Of a stretch of 6,582 bases of DNA, positions 1 to 5,236 are shown one piece after another. A model generated the notes under the pieces. It did no database searches. It had not been told where the DNA came from and saw only the letters and a program-made list of their open reading frames with translations. The stretch comes from Conexibacter sp. (lineage in GTDB: Bacteria; Actinomycetota; Thermoleophilia; Solirubrobacterales; Solirubrobacteraceae), in assembly GCA_025964215.1 (NCBI GenBank), contig JAOPZG010000290.1:1-6582 (forward strand), written 5' to 3'. Every line of letters starts with the position of its first letter. Position 1 is the first letter of the stretch. Made by a program: the position numbers and the translations under genes.

Positions 1-76
1 CGCGGATGCGGCGGAAGGCGGCGCCGCCGGCGGCGAGGCCGCCGAGGGCGAGAAGTCTCTTGGGGATGCGGGGCAT
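1..76 (-). CDS. Small hypothetical protein, N-terminus only (runs off left edge)
   Basis: An ATG at 76-74 on the minus strand opens 25 codons that reach the window edge without a stop. The peptide starts MPRIPKRLLALGGLAAGG and ends with AAFRRIR. A short basic start, a 12-15 residue Leu/Ala/Gly stretch (about residues 8-21) and then Arg-rich sequence would suit a small single-pass membrane or signal-anchor protein with a basic cytoplasmic side. Short Ala/Gly/Leu-plus-Arg N-termini of this kind recur among small uncharacterised proteins of Solirubrobacterales, as I remember them; no function is known to me. There is no Shine-Dalgarno in front of the ATG. A weak -10-like sequence (GGTACGGAT, minus strand) sits about 6 nt upstream, so a leaderless start is possible. 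The gene is divergent from the acidic protein at 167. Only 25 residues are visible, so a chance ORF cannot be excluded. Confidence 0.5.
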   Translation of the reverse strand, partial: MPRIPKRLLALGGLAAGGAAFRRIR

Positions 77-153
77 ACGTGAATCCGTACCCCATCCGGG
101 CGCTCGGCGGAAGGCCGGTGCGACAGACGGACGACTTCCCGGCCATCGCGGGG

Positions 154-159
154 TATGGT
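154..159 (+). promoter_or_regulatory. Candidate -10 box of a leaderless promoter for the acidic small protein
   Basis: TATGGT within GGTATGGT fits the TANNNT -10 pattern. Seven bases separate it from the ATG at 167, so transcription would begin at or next to the start codon. No convincing -35 hexamer is seen 17-18 bp upstream. The same GGTAWGKT box stands before the regulator gene (451-458) and before the oxidoreductase gene (1271-1278). Confidence 0.4.
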
Positions 160-166
160 CGGAGCC

Positions 167-367
167 ATGAGCGAGCACCACGGATCCGACCGCGTCGGGG
201 GCGGGGAGGCGTCGCTGGGCGACGCGCAGTCCTCCAACCCGCCGGACGACGACGACATGATCTTCCCGGACGCCGAGCCGCTGGACTCCGACACGGACTT
301 CGAGGGCGAGGGCACCGAGCCGGAGGAGGAGCGCGACAACGAGGATCCCGCGCCGAACGCGCCGTAG
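167..367 (+). CDS. Small, highly acidic hypothetical protein (66 aa)
   Basis: The reading frame gives a 66-residue protein with 22 Asp/Glu, only two Arg, no Lys and no Cys, so it carries a very strong negative charge. The acidic part is residues 27-60, starting with DDDDMIFPD and continuing through an EPEEERDNED segment; the first 25 residues are Gly/Ser-rich. It has no membrane segment, signal peptide or recognisable domain and is probably intrinsically disordered. I chose the ATG at 167 (MSEHHG) over the in-frame ATG at 155, because the latter lies inside the -10-like TATGGT box and the former sits where a leaderless transcript would begin. A GGAG at 161-164 is too close to the ATG to be a normal ribosome binding site. 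The stop codon at 365-367 is inside a tandem repeat. The function is unknown; a charge-mimic or partner-binding peptide is only a guess. The composition differs from the Arg/Ala/Pro-rich translations of out-of-frame GC-rich DNA, which supports real coding. Confidence 0.6.
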   Translation: MSEHHGSDRVGGGEASLGDAQSSNPPDDDDMIFPDAEPLDSDTDFEGEGTEPEEERDNEDPAPNAP

Positions 368-407
368 CCGCGCGGTAGCCGCGCCGTAGCCGCGCGGTCG
401 CCGCCCG
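364..407 (+). repeat. 11-bp tandem repeat, three close copies plus one degenerate copy
   Basis: Four consecutive 11-mers are seen: GTAGCCGCGCG (364-374), GTAGCCGCGCC (375-385), GTAGCCGCGCG (386-396) and GTCGCCGCCCG (397-407, two differences). The first copy contains the TAG stop of the acidic protein. Because 11 is not a multiple of three, the three TAGs (365, 376, 387) fall in all three forward frames, so any ribosome reading through would be stopped. The array ends about 20 bp before the promoter/operator of the downstream regulator. Confidence 0.75.
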
Positions 408-427
408 GCCCGCAATAGGTCCGGGGG

Positions 428-445
428 ACTGACCACGCGGTCGGT
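428..445. promoter_or_regulatory. Palindromic operator candidate in front of the FCD regulator
   Basis: The arms ACTGACC and GGTCGGT are separated by ACGC. Six of seven arm pairs are complementary; the exception is T430/G443. The palindrome overlaps the candidate -35 hexamer (429-434), the classic position for autorepression. The inner arms CTGACC and GGTCGG recur exactly at 1282-1300 in front of the oxidoreductase gene. The sequence does not fit the textbook FadR-type GT...AC core well, so assignment to the adjacent regulator rests on position and on the repeated arms. Confidence 0.45.
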
Positions 446-458
446 TGCGCGGTATGTT
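429..458 (+). promoter_or_regulatory. Promoter of the FCD regulator, likely leaderless
   Basis: A -35-like CTGACC (429-434) and a -10 TATGTT (453-458) are separated by 18 bp. Transcription expected about 7 bases after the -10 would start at the GTG at 465. There is no Shine-Dalgarno before that GTG, which agrees with a leaderless mRNA, a common arrangement in Actinobacteria. Confidence 0.5.
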
Positions 459-464
459 CCCGGC

Positions 465-1241
465 GTGTTCACGCCGGTCCAGACGCGTCGAACCTTCGAG
501 GAGGCGGCCGAGCAGATCGCGGACAAGGTCCGGATCGGCGAGCTGCGCGTGGGCGACAAGCTCCCTGGGGAGCGGGCCCTCGCCGCGCAGATGCAGATCA
601 GCCGCCCGACGCTGCGCGAGGCGGTCAAGGTGCTCGTCGAGGCCGGCCTGCTGGAGGTCCGCCGCGGGCCGGGCGGCGGGATGTTCGTGGCGACCGACGT
701 CGTCGGCGTCGAGCTCGTCCGCCAGCGCTCGAGCCTGCGCCTCGGCGAGGTCGCGGGCGTCCTGGAGGCCCGGCGGATGCTCGAGCCGCGCGTCGCGCAG
801 CTCGCCGCCGTGCGCGCCACCGAGGACGACTTCGCCGCGCTCCAGCGCTCGATCGACGCCATGCGGGCGCTGGTCGACGCGGGCCGCGCGCTCAAGCAGG
901 AGGACCGCTTCCTCCAGCTCGACGTCCAGTTCCACCTCGCGCTCGCGCGCGCCTCGGGCAACGCGACCGTCGAGTCGCTGATGCGCGTCCTCTTCCGCCA
1001 GCTCGAGATCGCCCGCGACATGGCGATGCACCTGCCGCTCGTCCCGGAGTGGACGATCCAGATCCACGAGCGCACGGTCTCGGCCGTCCGCTCGGGCGAC
1101 CTCGTCGAGGTCGAGGCGGTCATGGACGAGCACGTCGGCCAGCTCGAGCGGACGTGGGAGGAGGAGACGGCGCGCGCGCTCGTGCGACCGCTCCCCGAGT
1201 TCCTCCTGCCGGCCAGCGCGCGCACCAAGCCCGCGGCCTGA
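465..1241 (+). CDS. GntR-family transcriptional regulator, FadR subfamily (FCD domain)
   Basis: This 258-residue protein has the length and two-domain order of FadR-subfamily repressors. Residues about 9-77 form the GntR winged helix: the recognition region LPGERALAAQMQISRPTLRE (33-52) is followed by the wing, including RRGPGGGMF. Residues about 88-235 form the all-helical FCD ligand domain. D153 and H157 in the LDVQFH segment, with H201 and H223, are placed like the metal ligands (Asp plus three His) that bind small carboxylates in many FCD proteins. Such proteins are cytoplasmic dimers that usually leave DNA when an organic-acid effector binds. The GTG at 465 is chosen because the homology begins a few residues later and a -10 box lies 6 nt upstream; the nearby ATG at 454 is in another frame. 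The gene is co-directional with the oxidoreductase 91 bp downstream, and palindromes with the same arms precede both, so local auto- and cross-repression is inferred. The effector is unknown; a 2-oxo acid or aryl acid would fit. Confidence 0.92.
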   Translation: MFTPVQTRRTFEEAAEQIADKVRIGELRVGDKLPGERALAAQMQISRPTLREAVKVLVEAGLLEVRRGPGGGMFVATDVVGVELVRQRSSLRLGEVAGVLEARRMLEPRVAQLAAVRATEDDFAALQRSIDAMRALVDAGRALKQEDRFLQLDVQFHLALARASGNATVESLMRVLFRQLEIARDMAMHLPLVPEWTIQIHERTVSAVRSGDLVEVEAVMDEHVGQLERTWEEETARALVRPLPEFLLPASARTKPAA

Positions 1242-1272
1242 CCGAGCGGCCAGTTCCGCCTCCGAAGGGTGG

Positions 1273-1278
1273 TAAGGT
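1273..1278 (+). promoter_or_regulatory. Candidate -10 box for the oxidoreductase gene
   Basis: TAAGGT within GGTAAGGT fits TANNNT and matches the GGTAWGKT boxes at 152-159 and 451-458. A start about 7 bases downstream (near 1285) would fall inside the palindrome at 1282-1300 and leave a 5' leader of roughly 48 nt. No good -35 is visible, as expected if an activator or an alternative sigma factor helps, or if the call is wrong. Confidence 0.35.
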
Positions 1279-1281
1279 CGC

Positions 1282-1300
1282 CTGACCCATTGTGGGTCGG
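1282..1300. promoter_or_regulatory. Palindromic operator candidate at the oxidoreductase transcription start
   Basis: GACCCA (1284-1289) and TGGGTC (1293-1298) form a perfect inverted repeat around TTG. One further pair outside (C1282/G1300) matches and T1283/G1299 does not. The outer six bases on each side, CTGACC and GGTCGG, are the same as at 429-444 and include the same mismatch. Lying just downstream of the -10-like box, a bound repressor would block initiation. As RNA, the same palindrome could fold into a hairpin at the 5' end of the message. Confidence 0.5.
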
Positions 1301-1313
1301 GGCCGTGCCCAAC

Positions 1314-1325
1314 GAGGAGAGGGAG
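1314..1325 (+). promoter_or_regulatory. Ribosome binding site fixing the GTG start at 1333
   Basis: The purine run GAGGAGAGGGAG ends 7 nt before the GTG at 1333. It contains GGAG-type Shine-Dalgarno cores at suitable spacing and is the only strong Shine-Dalgarno in the window, in contrast with the apparently leaderless genes upstream. Confidence 0.7.
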
Positions 1326-1332
1326 CGCCGGA

Positions 1333-4300
1333 GTGCCACGCACGACGGATCAGACCGGGATCGCCAGCCAGCAGCAGCCCGCGACGGGCCGCGCCGCTTC
1401 GACGGCGCCGGTCAAGCTCCACCGCCCGGACGTCTCGCTGGCCGACAAGTACCTGCTCGAGCAGGGCACGGTCTTCCTCTCCGGCACGCAGGCGCTCGTC
1501 CGCGTGCTGCTCGACCAGGTCCGCGCCGACCGCGCCCGCGGGCTGAAGACCGCGACGTTCGTCTCCGGCTACCAGGGCTCGCCGCTCGGCGGCCTCGACA
1601 AGGAGATCCTCGGCCTCCGCGAGATCGCGACCGACCACGCGCTGCACTTCACCGCGGGGCTCAACGAGGAGCTCGCGGCGACGGCGGTCTACGGGTCGCA
1701 GCTCGCGCCCGCGCTGCCCGGTCCGCTGTTCGACGGCGTGACGGGCGTCTGGTACGGCAAGAACCCCGGGTTGGATCGCGCGGCCGACGCGCTGCGCCAC
1801 GCGAACTTCGCGGGCACGCACCCGCGCGGCGGCGCGCTCGCGCTCGTCGGCGACGACCCGTCGTGCAAGTCCTCCACCTTGCCTTCCGCGGGCGAGGCGA
1901 CGCTCGCCGCGCTGCACATGCCCACCTTCTACCCCGGCACGCTGCAGGAGGTCCTGGACTTCGGGCTGCACGCGGTCGCGTGCTCGCGCGCGTCGGGGTT
2001 GTGGAGCGCGATGAAGGTCGTCACGAACATCGCCGACAGCGCCGGGACCGTGCAGGTCTGGCCGGCGCGCGTCGGCTCGGTGATCCCCTCGGTCGAGGAT
2101 CCTCTGAATCCCGGCCAGCCCTACGTCCACGTGCCGAACGGCAACATGCTGAGCGCCGCCTCGCTGGAGCTCGAGCGCACGCTGCTCGGGGTCCGGACGG
2201 AGATCGCGCGCCAGTACGCGGCGCTCAACCAGCTCAACCCCGTGACCGTCCCGACGCGCGACGCCTGGCTCGGCGTGCTCGCCGCGGGCAAGGTGTACTA
2301 CGAGCTCGCCCAGGCGCTCGACGACCTCGGCCTCGACCAGCGCGCGCTGGAGCGCGCGGGCGTCCGGCTGATGAAGGTCGGGATGCTCTACCCGCACGAC
2401 CGCGAGGCGTTCCGGGCCTTCGGCCGCGGGCTCGAGGAAGTGCTGGTGGTTGAGGAGAAGCTCCCGTTCCTCGAGGTCGCGCTGCGCGACGCGCTGTACG
2501 GGACCGCGGACGCGCCGCGGATCCTCGGCAAGCGCGACGAGCACGACGCGCCGCTGCTGCGCGCCGAGGGCGACCTCGACGCCGACGCGATCGCGGTGGC
2601 GCTCGCCTCCCGCCTGGGCGCGCGGGTCCGGCTCGACTCCGTGGACGCGCGCGTCGCGCTGATCGCCGCCCGCCGCGACGTCATCGAGCGCACCTCGTCG
2701 ACGCTCACGCGGACGCCGATGTTCTGCTCGGGCTGCCCGCACAACACCTCGACGGCCAACCCGGACGACACGCTCGTCGGCGCCGGCATCGGCTGCCACA
2801 CGATGGTGCTGCTCGCGCCCGAGGGCAAGGGGACGATCACGGGCCTGACGCAGATGGGCGGCGAGGGCGCGCAGTTCGTGGGGATCAAGGACTTCACCGG
2901 CGCCTCGCACTTCGTCCAGAACCTGGGGGACGGGACCTTCCACCACTCCGCGTCGCTCGCCATCCGCTTCGCGGCGGCCTCGGGCGCGAACGTCACCTAC
3001 AAGCTGCTGTACAACGACACGGTCGCGATGACCGGCGGGCAGGACGTCGTCGGCCAGCTGAAGATCCCGGAGCTCACGCGCTGGCTCGCGCTGGAGGGCG
3101 TCAAGCGGATCATCGTCACGGCGGAGGACCCGTCGCGCTATCGCGGGGTCGCGCTGGACCCCATCGCCTCGGTCCGCTCGCGCGACGAGCTGGCGGCGGC
3201 GCAGGCGGAGCTCGCGGAGGTGGAGGGCGTCACCGTCCTGCTCCACGACCAGCACTGCGCGGCGGAGCTGCGGCGGCTGCGCAAGCGCGGCAAGGCGGCC
3301 GAGCCGGTCGAGCGGATCCACATCAACGAGCGCGTCTGCGAGGGCTGCGGCGACTGCGGGTCCAAGTCCAACTGCATGTCCGTGCTGCCGGTCGAGACCG
3401 AGTTCGGGCGCAAGACGCAGATCCACCAGTCCTCGTGCAACAAGGACTACTCGTGCGTGAAGGGCGACTGCCCGTCGTTCCTGACGATCATCCCCGCGAA
3501 GGGCGGCGCGAAGCAGGTCTCGGCGTCCGGCTTCCCGCTGCCGCCCGCCGACCTGCCCGAGCCGGTGCTGAAGGTCTCACGCGACGACTTCCTGATGCGC
3601 ATGCCCGGGATGGGCGGCACGGGCGTCGTGACCGTCTCGCAGATCCTCCAGATGGCGGCGATGCTCGACGGCAAGCACAGCTACGGGCTCGACCAGACGG
3701 GCCTCGCGCAGAAGGGCGGGCCGGTGGTCAGCGACGTGCGGATCGCGCGCGACCCGATCGAGGGCTCCAACAAGGCCTCGGCCGGCGCGGCGGACCTGAT
3801 CCTGGGCTTCGACGTCCTCGGCGCGGCGAACCCGCGCAACCTACTCGTCGCGGATCCGGCGCGGACGATCGCGGTGGTCAACACGCACGCGATCCCGACG
3901 GCGGCGATGGTCACCGACACCGGCGTCAAGTTCCCCGCCTTGGAGCGCAACGTGCGCGCGATCGGCGCGGCGACGCGCGCCGAGGACAACGTCTACGTGG
4001 ACGCCGAGGCGCTGAGCGAGGCGCTGTTCGGCGACCACATGCCGACCAACACGGTGTTGATCGGCGCGGCCTACCAGGCGGGCTGCCTGCCGCTGAGCGC
4101 GGACGCGCTCCAGCAGGCCATCCGGTTGAACGGCGCGGCCGTCGAGAAGAACCTCGCGGCGTTCGCGTGGGGTCGTGCCGTGGTCGCGGCGCCGGAGGCG
4201 GTGCGCGTGGTGCTGGAGGGCGAGGCGCCGGCGGAGGTGGCGCCGCTCTCGGGCGACGCGCTGGCGATCGTCTCCGATGCCGGCGCTTCCGGCGAGCTGC

Positions 4301-4959
4301 TGCGCCTGCTCTCCGTCCGCGTGCCCGAGCTGCTGGCCTACCAGGGCGCCGCGCTCGCGCGACGCTACGTCGAGGACGTCATGGCGGTCGCGCGCGTCGA
4401 GCGCGAGCGCGGCGCGCCCGGCGAGTCGGCGATCGCCGAGGCCTACGCCCGCGGCCTGTTCAAGCTGGTGGCCTACAAGGACGAGTACGAGGTCGCGCGC
4501 CTGCACCTCGACGGCGTCGAGCAGGCCAAGCTCCGCGGCGAGTTCGGCAAGGGCGCCAAGGTGTACGTGATGCTCCACCCGCCGCTGCTCCGCGCGCTCG
4601 GCCTGCAGCGCAAGCTGAAGCTCGGCCGCTCGTTCGTGCCGGTCCTGAAGCTGCTCCGCGCCGGCCGCCGACTGCGCGGGACGCGGCTCGACCTCTTCGG
4701 CCTCCCGCGCGTGCGCCGCGTCGAGCGCGCGCTGCCCGCCGAGTACCGCGCGCTCGTCGACCGCTCGCTGGAGCGCCTGACGCCCGTGACCCACGCGACC
4801 GTCGCGGAGATCGCGGAGCTCCCGGACGTCGTCCGCGGCTACGAGGACATCAAGCTGGCGAACGTCGAGCGCTTCCGCGCGCAGGCCGCGGCGCTCGAGG
4901 ATCGCCTGGCGCGCGGCGCGCAGTCCGGCGGCTTCGAGCTGCCGATGGCGCGAGGCTGA
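1333..4959 (+). CDS. Single-chain indolepyruvate-type 2-oxoacid:ferredoxin oxidoreductase (1208 aa)
   Basis: The family oxidatively decarboxylates 2-oxo acids (indolepyruvate or other aryl pyruvates) with CoA to acyl-CoA and CO2, reducing ferredoxin in the cytoplasm. All parts are in one chain, as in the roughly 1150-1200-residue fused IorA/IorB proteins of aerobic bacteria. Residues about 25-265: pyrimidine-binding thiamine diphosphate domain (GYQGSPLGGLD 79-89; GLNEE 109-113, E112 the likely cofactor-activating Glu). About 300-450: middle domain. About 460-640: pyrophosphate domain with FCSGCPHN (464-471), GIGCHT (485-490), MGGEG (508-512) and the diphosphate/Mg motif GDGTF (532-536) to YND (560-562). 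About 667-716: ferredoxin-like cysteines C669, 672, 675, 681, 702, 708 and 713. About 755-948: IorB/gamma domain (GMGGTGVV 759-766; LDQTGLAQKGG 786-796). About 950-1205: the C-terminal domain typical of the fused family (DUF6537-like), with AYKDEYEVARL (1047-1057) and a later LRGTRLDLFG stretch. C465, C468, C488 and perhaps C642 could hold a proximal cluster. The true substrate cannot be read from sequence. The domains are intact, with no frameshift. Confidence 0.93.
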   Translation: MPRTTDQTGIASQQQPATGRAASTAPVKLHRPDVSLADKYLLEQGTVFLSGTQALVRVLLDQVRADRARGLKTATFVSGYQGSPLGGLDKEILGLREIATDHALHFTAGLNEELAATAVYGSQLAPALPGPLFDGVTGVWYGKNPGLDRAADALRHANFAGTHPRGGALALVGDDPSCKSSTLPSAGEATLAALHMPTFYPGTLQEVLDFGLHAVACSRASGLWSAMKVVTNIADSAGTVQVWPARVGSVIPSVEDPLNPGQPYVHVPNGNMLSAASLELERTLLGVRTEIARQYAALNQLNPVTVPTRDAWLGVLAAGKVYYELAQALDDLGLDQRALERAGVRLMKVGMLYPHDREAFRAFGRGLEEVLVVEEKLPFLEVALRDALYGTADAPRILGKRDEHDAPLLRAEGDLDADAIAVALASRLGARVRLDSVDARVALIAARRDVIERTSSTLTRTPMFCSGCPHNTSTANPDDTLVGAGIGCHTMVLLAPEGKGTITGLTQMGGEGAQFVGIKDFTGASHFVQNLGDGTFHHSASLAIRFAAASGANVTYKLLYNDTVAMTGGQDVVGQLKIPELTRWLALEGVKRIIVTAEDPSRYRGVALDPIASVRSRDELAAAQAELAEVEGVTVLLHDQHCAAELRRLRKRGKAAEPVERIHINERVCEGCGDCGSKSNCMSVLPVETEFGRKTQIHQSSCNKDYSCVKGDCPSFLTIIPAKGGAKQVSASGFPLPPADLPEPVLKVSRDDFLMRMPGMGGTGVVTVSQILQMAAMLDGKHSYGLDQTGLAQKGGPVVSDVRIARDPIEGSNKASAGAADLILGFDVLGAANPRNLLVADPARTIAVVNTHAIPTAAMVTDTGVKFPALERNVRAIGAATRAEDNVYVDAEALSEALFGDHMPTNTVLIGAAYQAGCLPLSADALQQAIRLNGAAVEKNLAAFAWGRAVVAAPEAVRVVLEGEAPAEVAPLSGDALAIVSDAGASGELLRLLSVRVPELLAYQGAALARRYVEDVMAVARVERERGAPGESAIAEAYARGLFKLVAYKDEYEVARLHLDGVEQAKLRGEFGKGAKVYVMLHPPLLRALGLQRKLKLGRSFVPVLKLLRAGRRLRGTRLDLFGLPRVRRVERALPAEYRALVDRSLERLTPVTHATVAEIAELPDVVRGYEDIKLANVERFRAQAAALEDRLARGAQSGGFELPMARG

Positions 4960-4973
4960 GCTGGCGCGCAGTT

Positions 4974-4999
4974 CGCGGCGTGGTCGGCGCCGCGCCGCG
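4974..4999 (+). terminator. GC-rich stem-loop 15 nt after the oxidoreductase stop
   Basis: CGCGGCG (4974-4980) pairs perfectly with CGCCGCG (4993-4999) around a 12-nt loop that itself contains the self-complementary CGGCGCCG. The position directly behind the stop codon suits transcript 3'-end formation or protection. No U-run follows, and stems of this size arise easily in such GC-rich DNA. Confidence 0.3.
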
Positions 5000-5056
5000 G
5001 GGATGCGGGTCACTGCGAACGTCATAGAGACGTCGAAACCGACCTGCATCTGCCGT

Positions 5057-5118
5057 CCGGGAGGTCCGGGTCGGATCGGGCTCCATATCGGAGCCCAGAA
5101 CGACCCGCGTTCCTCCGG
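5057..5118. terminator. Compound three-tier hairpin between convergent genes, possible bidirectional terminator
   Basis: Three nested stems share one axis. The inner stem GGGCTCC (5078-5084)/GGAGCCC (5090-5096) closes a 5-nt loop, ATATC. The middle stem CGGGTCG (5067-5073)/CGACCCG (5101-5107) is separated from it by a symmetric 4x4 internal loop. The outer stem CCGG(G)AGG (5057-5064)/CCTCCGG (5112-5118) has one bulged G. That is 21 pairs in 62 bases, and the structure can form in RNA from either strand. Its place between two convergent stops suggests a shared terminator. It lacks a U-tract on either side, so a processed RNA structure or a protein-bound palindrome is also possible. Confidence 0.45.
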
Positions 5119-5236
5119 CCCAGCCCCGGCGGACGACCCCGGGCACCGCGCGGCGCCCGCTCCGCTCGCTCTCCTCGGTGACGACGGACCACGCGGCGCA
5201 CCTCGACGACGTCGCGCACCGCTCACCGCAGACGCT

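Larger units (their letters stand above)
4960..5236. other. Convergent intergenic region without a supported gene
   Basis: These 277 bp separate the stops of two converging genes. They contain the stem-loop at 4974-4999, a small inverted repeat ACGTC-ATAGA-GACGT (5019-5033) and the large compound hairpin at 5057-5118. The stretch 5119-5236 shows no gene, repeat or structure I can support; its short open frames have Arg/Ala/Pro-rich translations typical of non-coding GC-rich DNA. No tRNA-like T-arm or acceptor stem was found. Confidence 0.6.

Noticed and set aside
79..378. A 99-codon plus-strand open frame overlapping the acidic protein
   Set aside because: The translation is Arg/Gly-rich shadow sequence. 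The alternative frame from 167 has a distinct acidic composition and a plausible start signal.
1120..3426. A 768-codon open frame on the minus strand opposite the regulator end and the oxidoreductase
   Set aside because: Its translation is Arg/Ala/Val/Leu-rich with no domain, as expected from an antisense frame in very GC-rich coding DNA. The plus strand carries clear family motifs over the whole stretch.
3435..5027. A 530-codon plus-strand open frame overlapping the 3' half of the oxidoreductase
   Set aside because: It has extreme Arg/Gly/Ala composition and no motifs; the correct frame contains the IorB-like and C-terminal domains without interruption.
5003..5219. Small open frames on both strands in the convergent intergenic region, for instance a 65-codon minus-strand frame
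   Set aside because: Arg-rich composition, no ribosome binding site, and overlap with the large hairpin; no evidence for coding.
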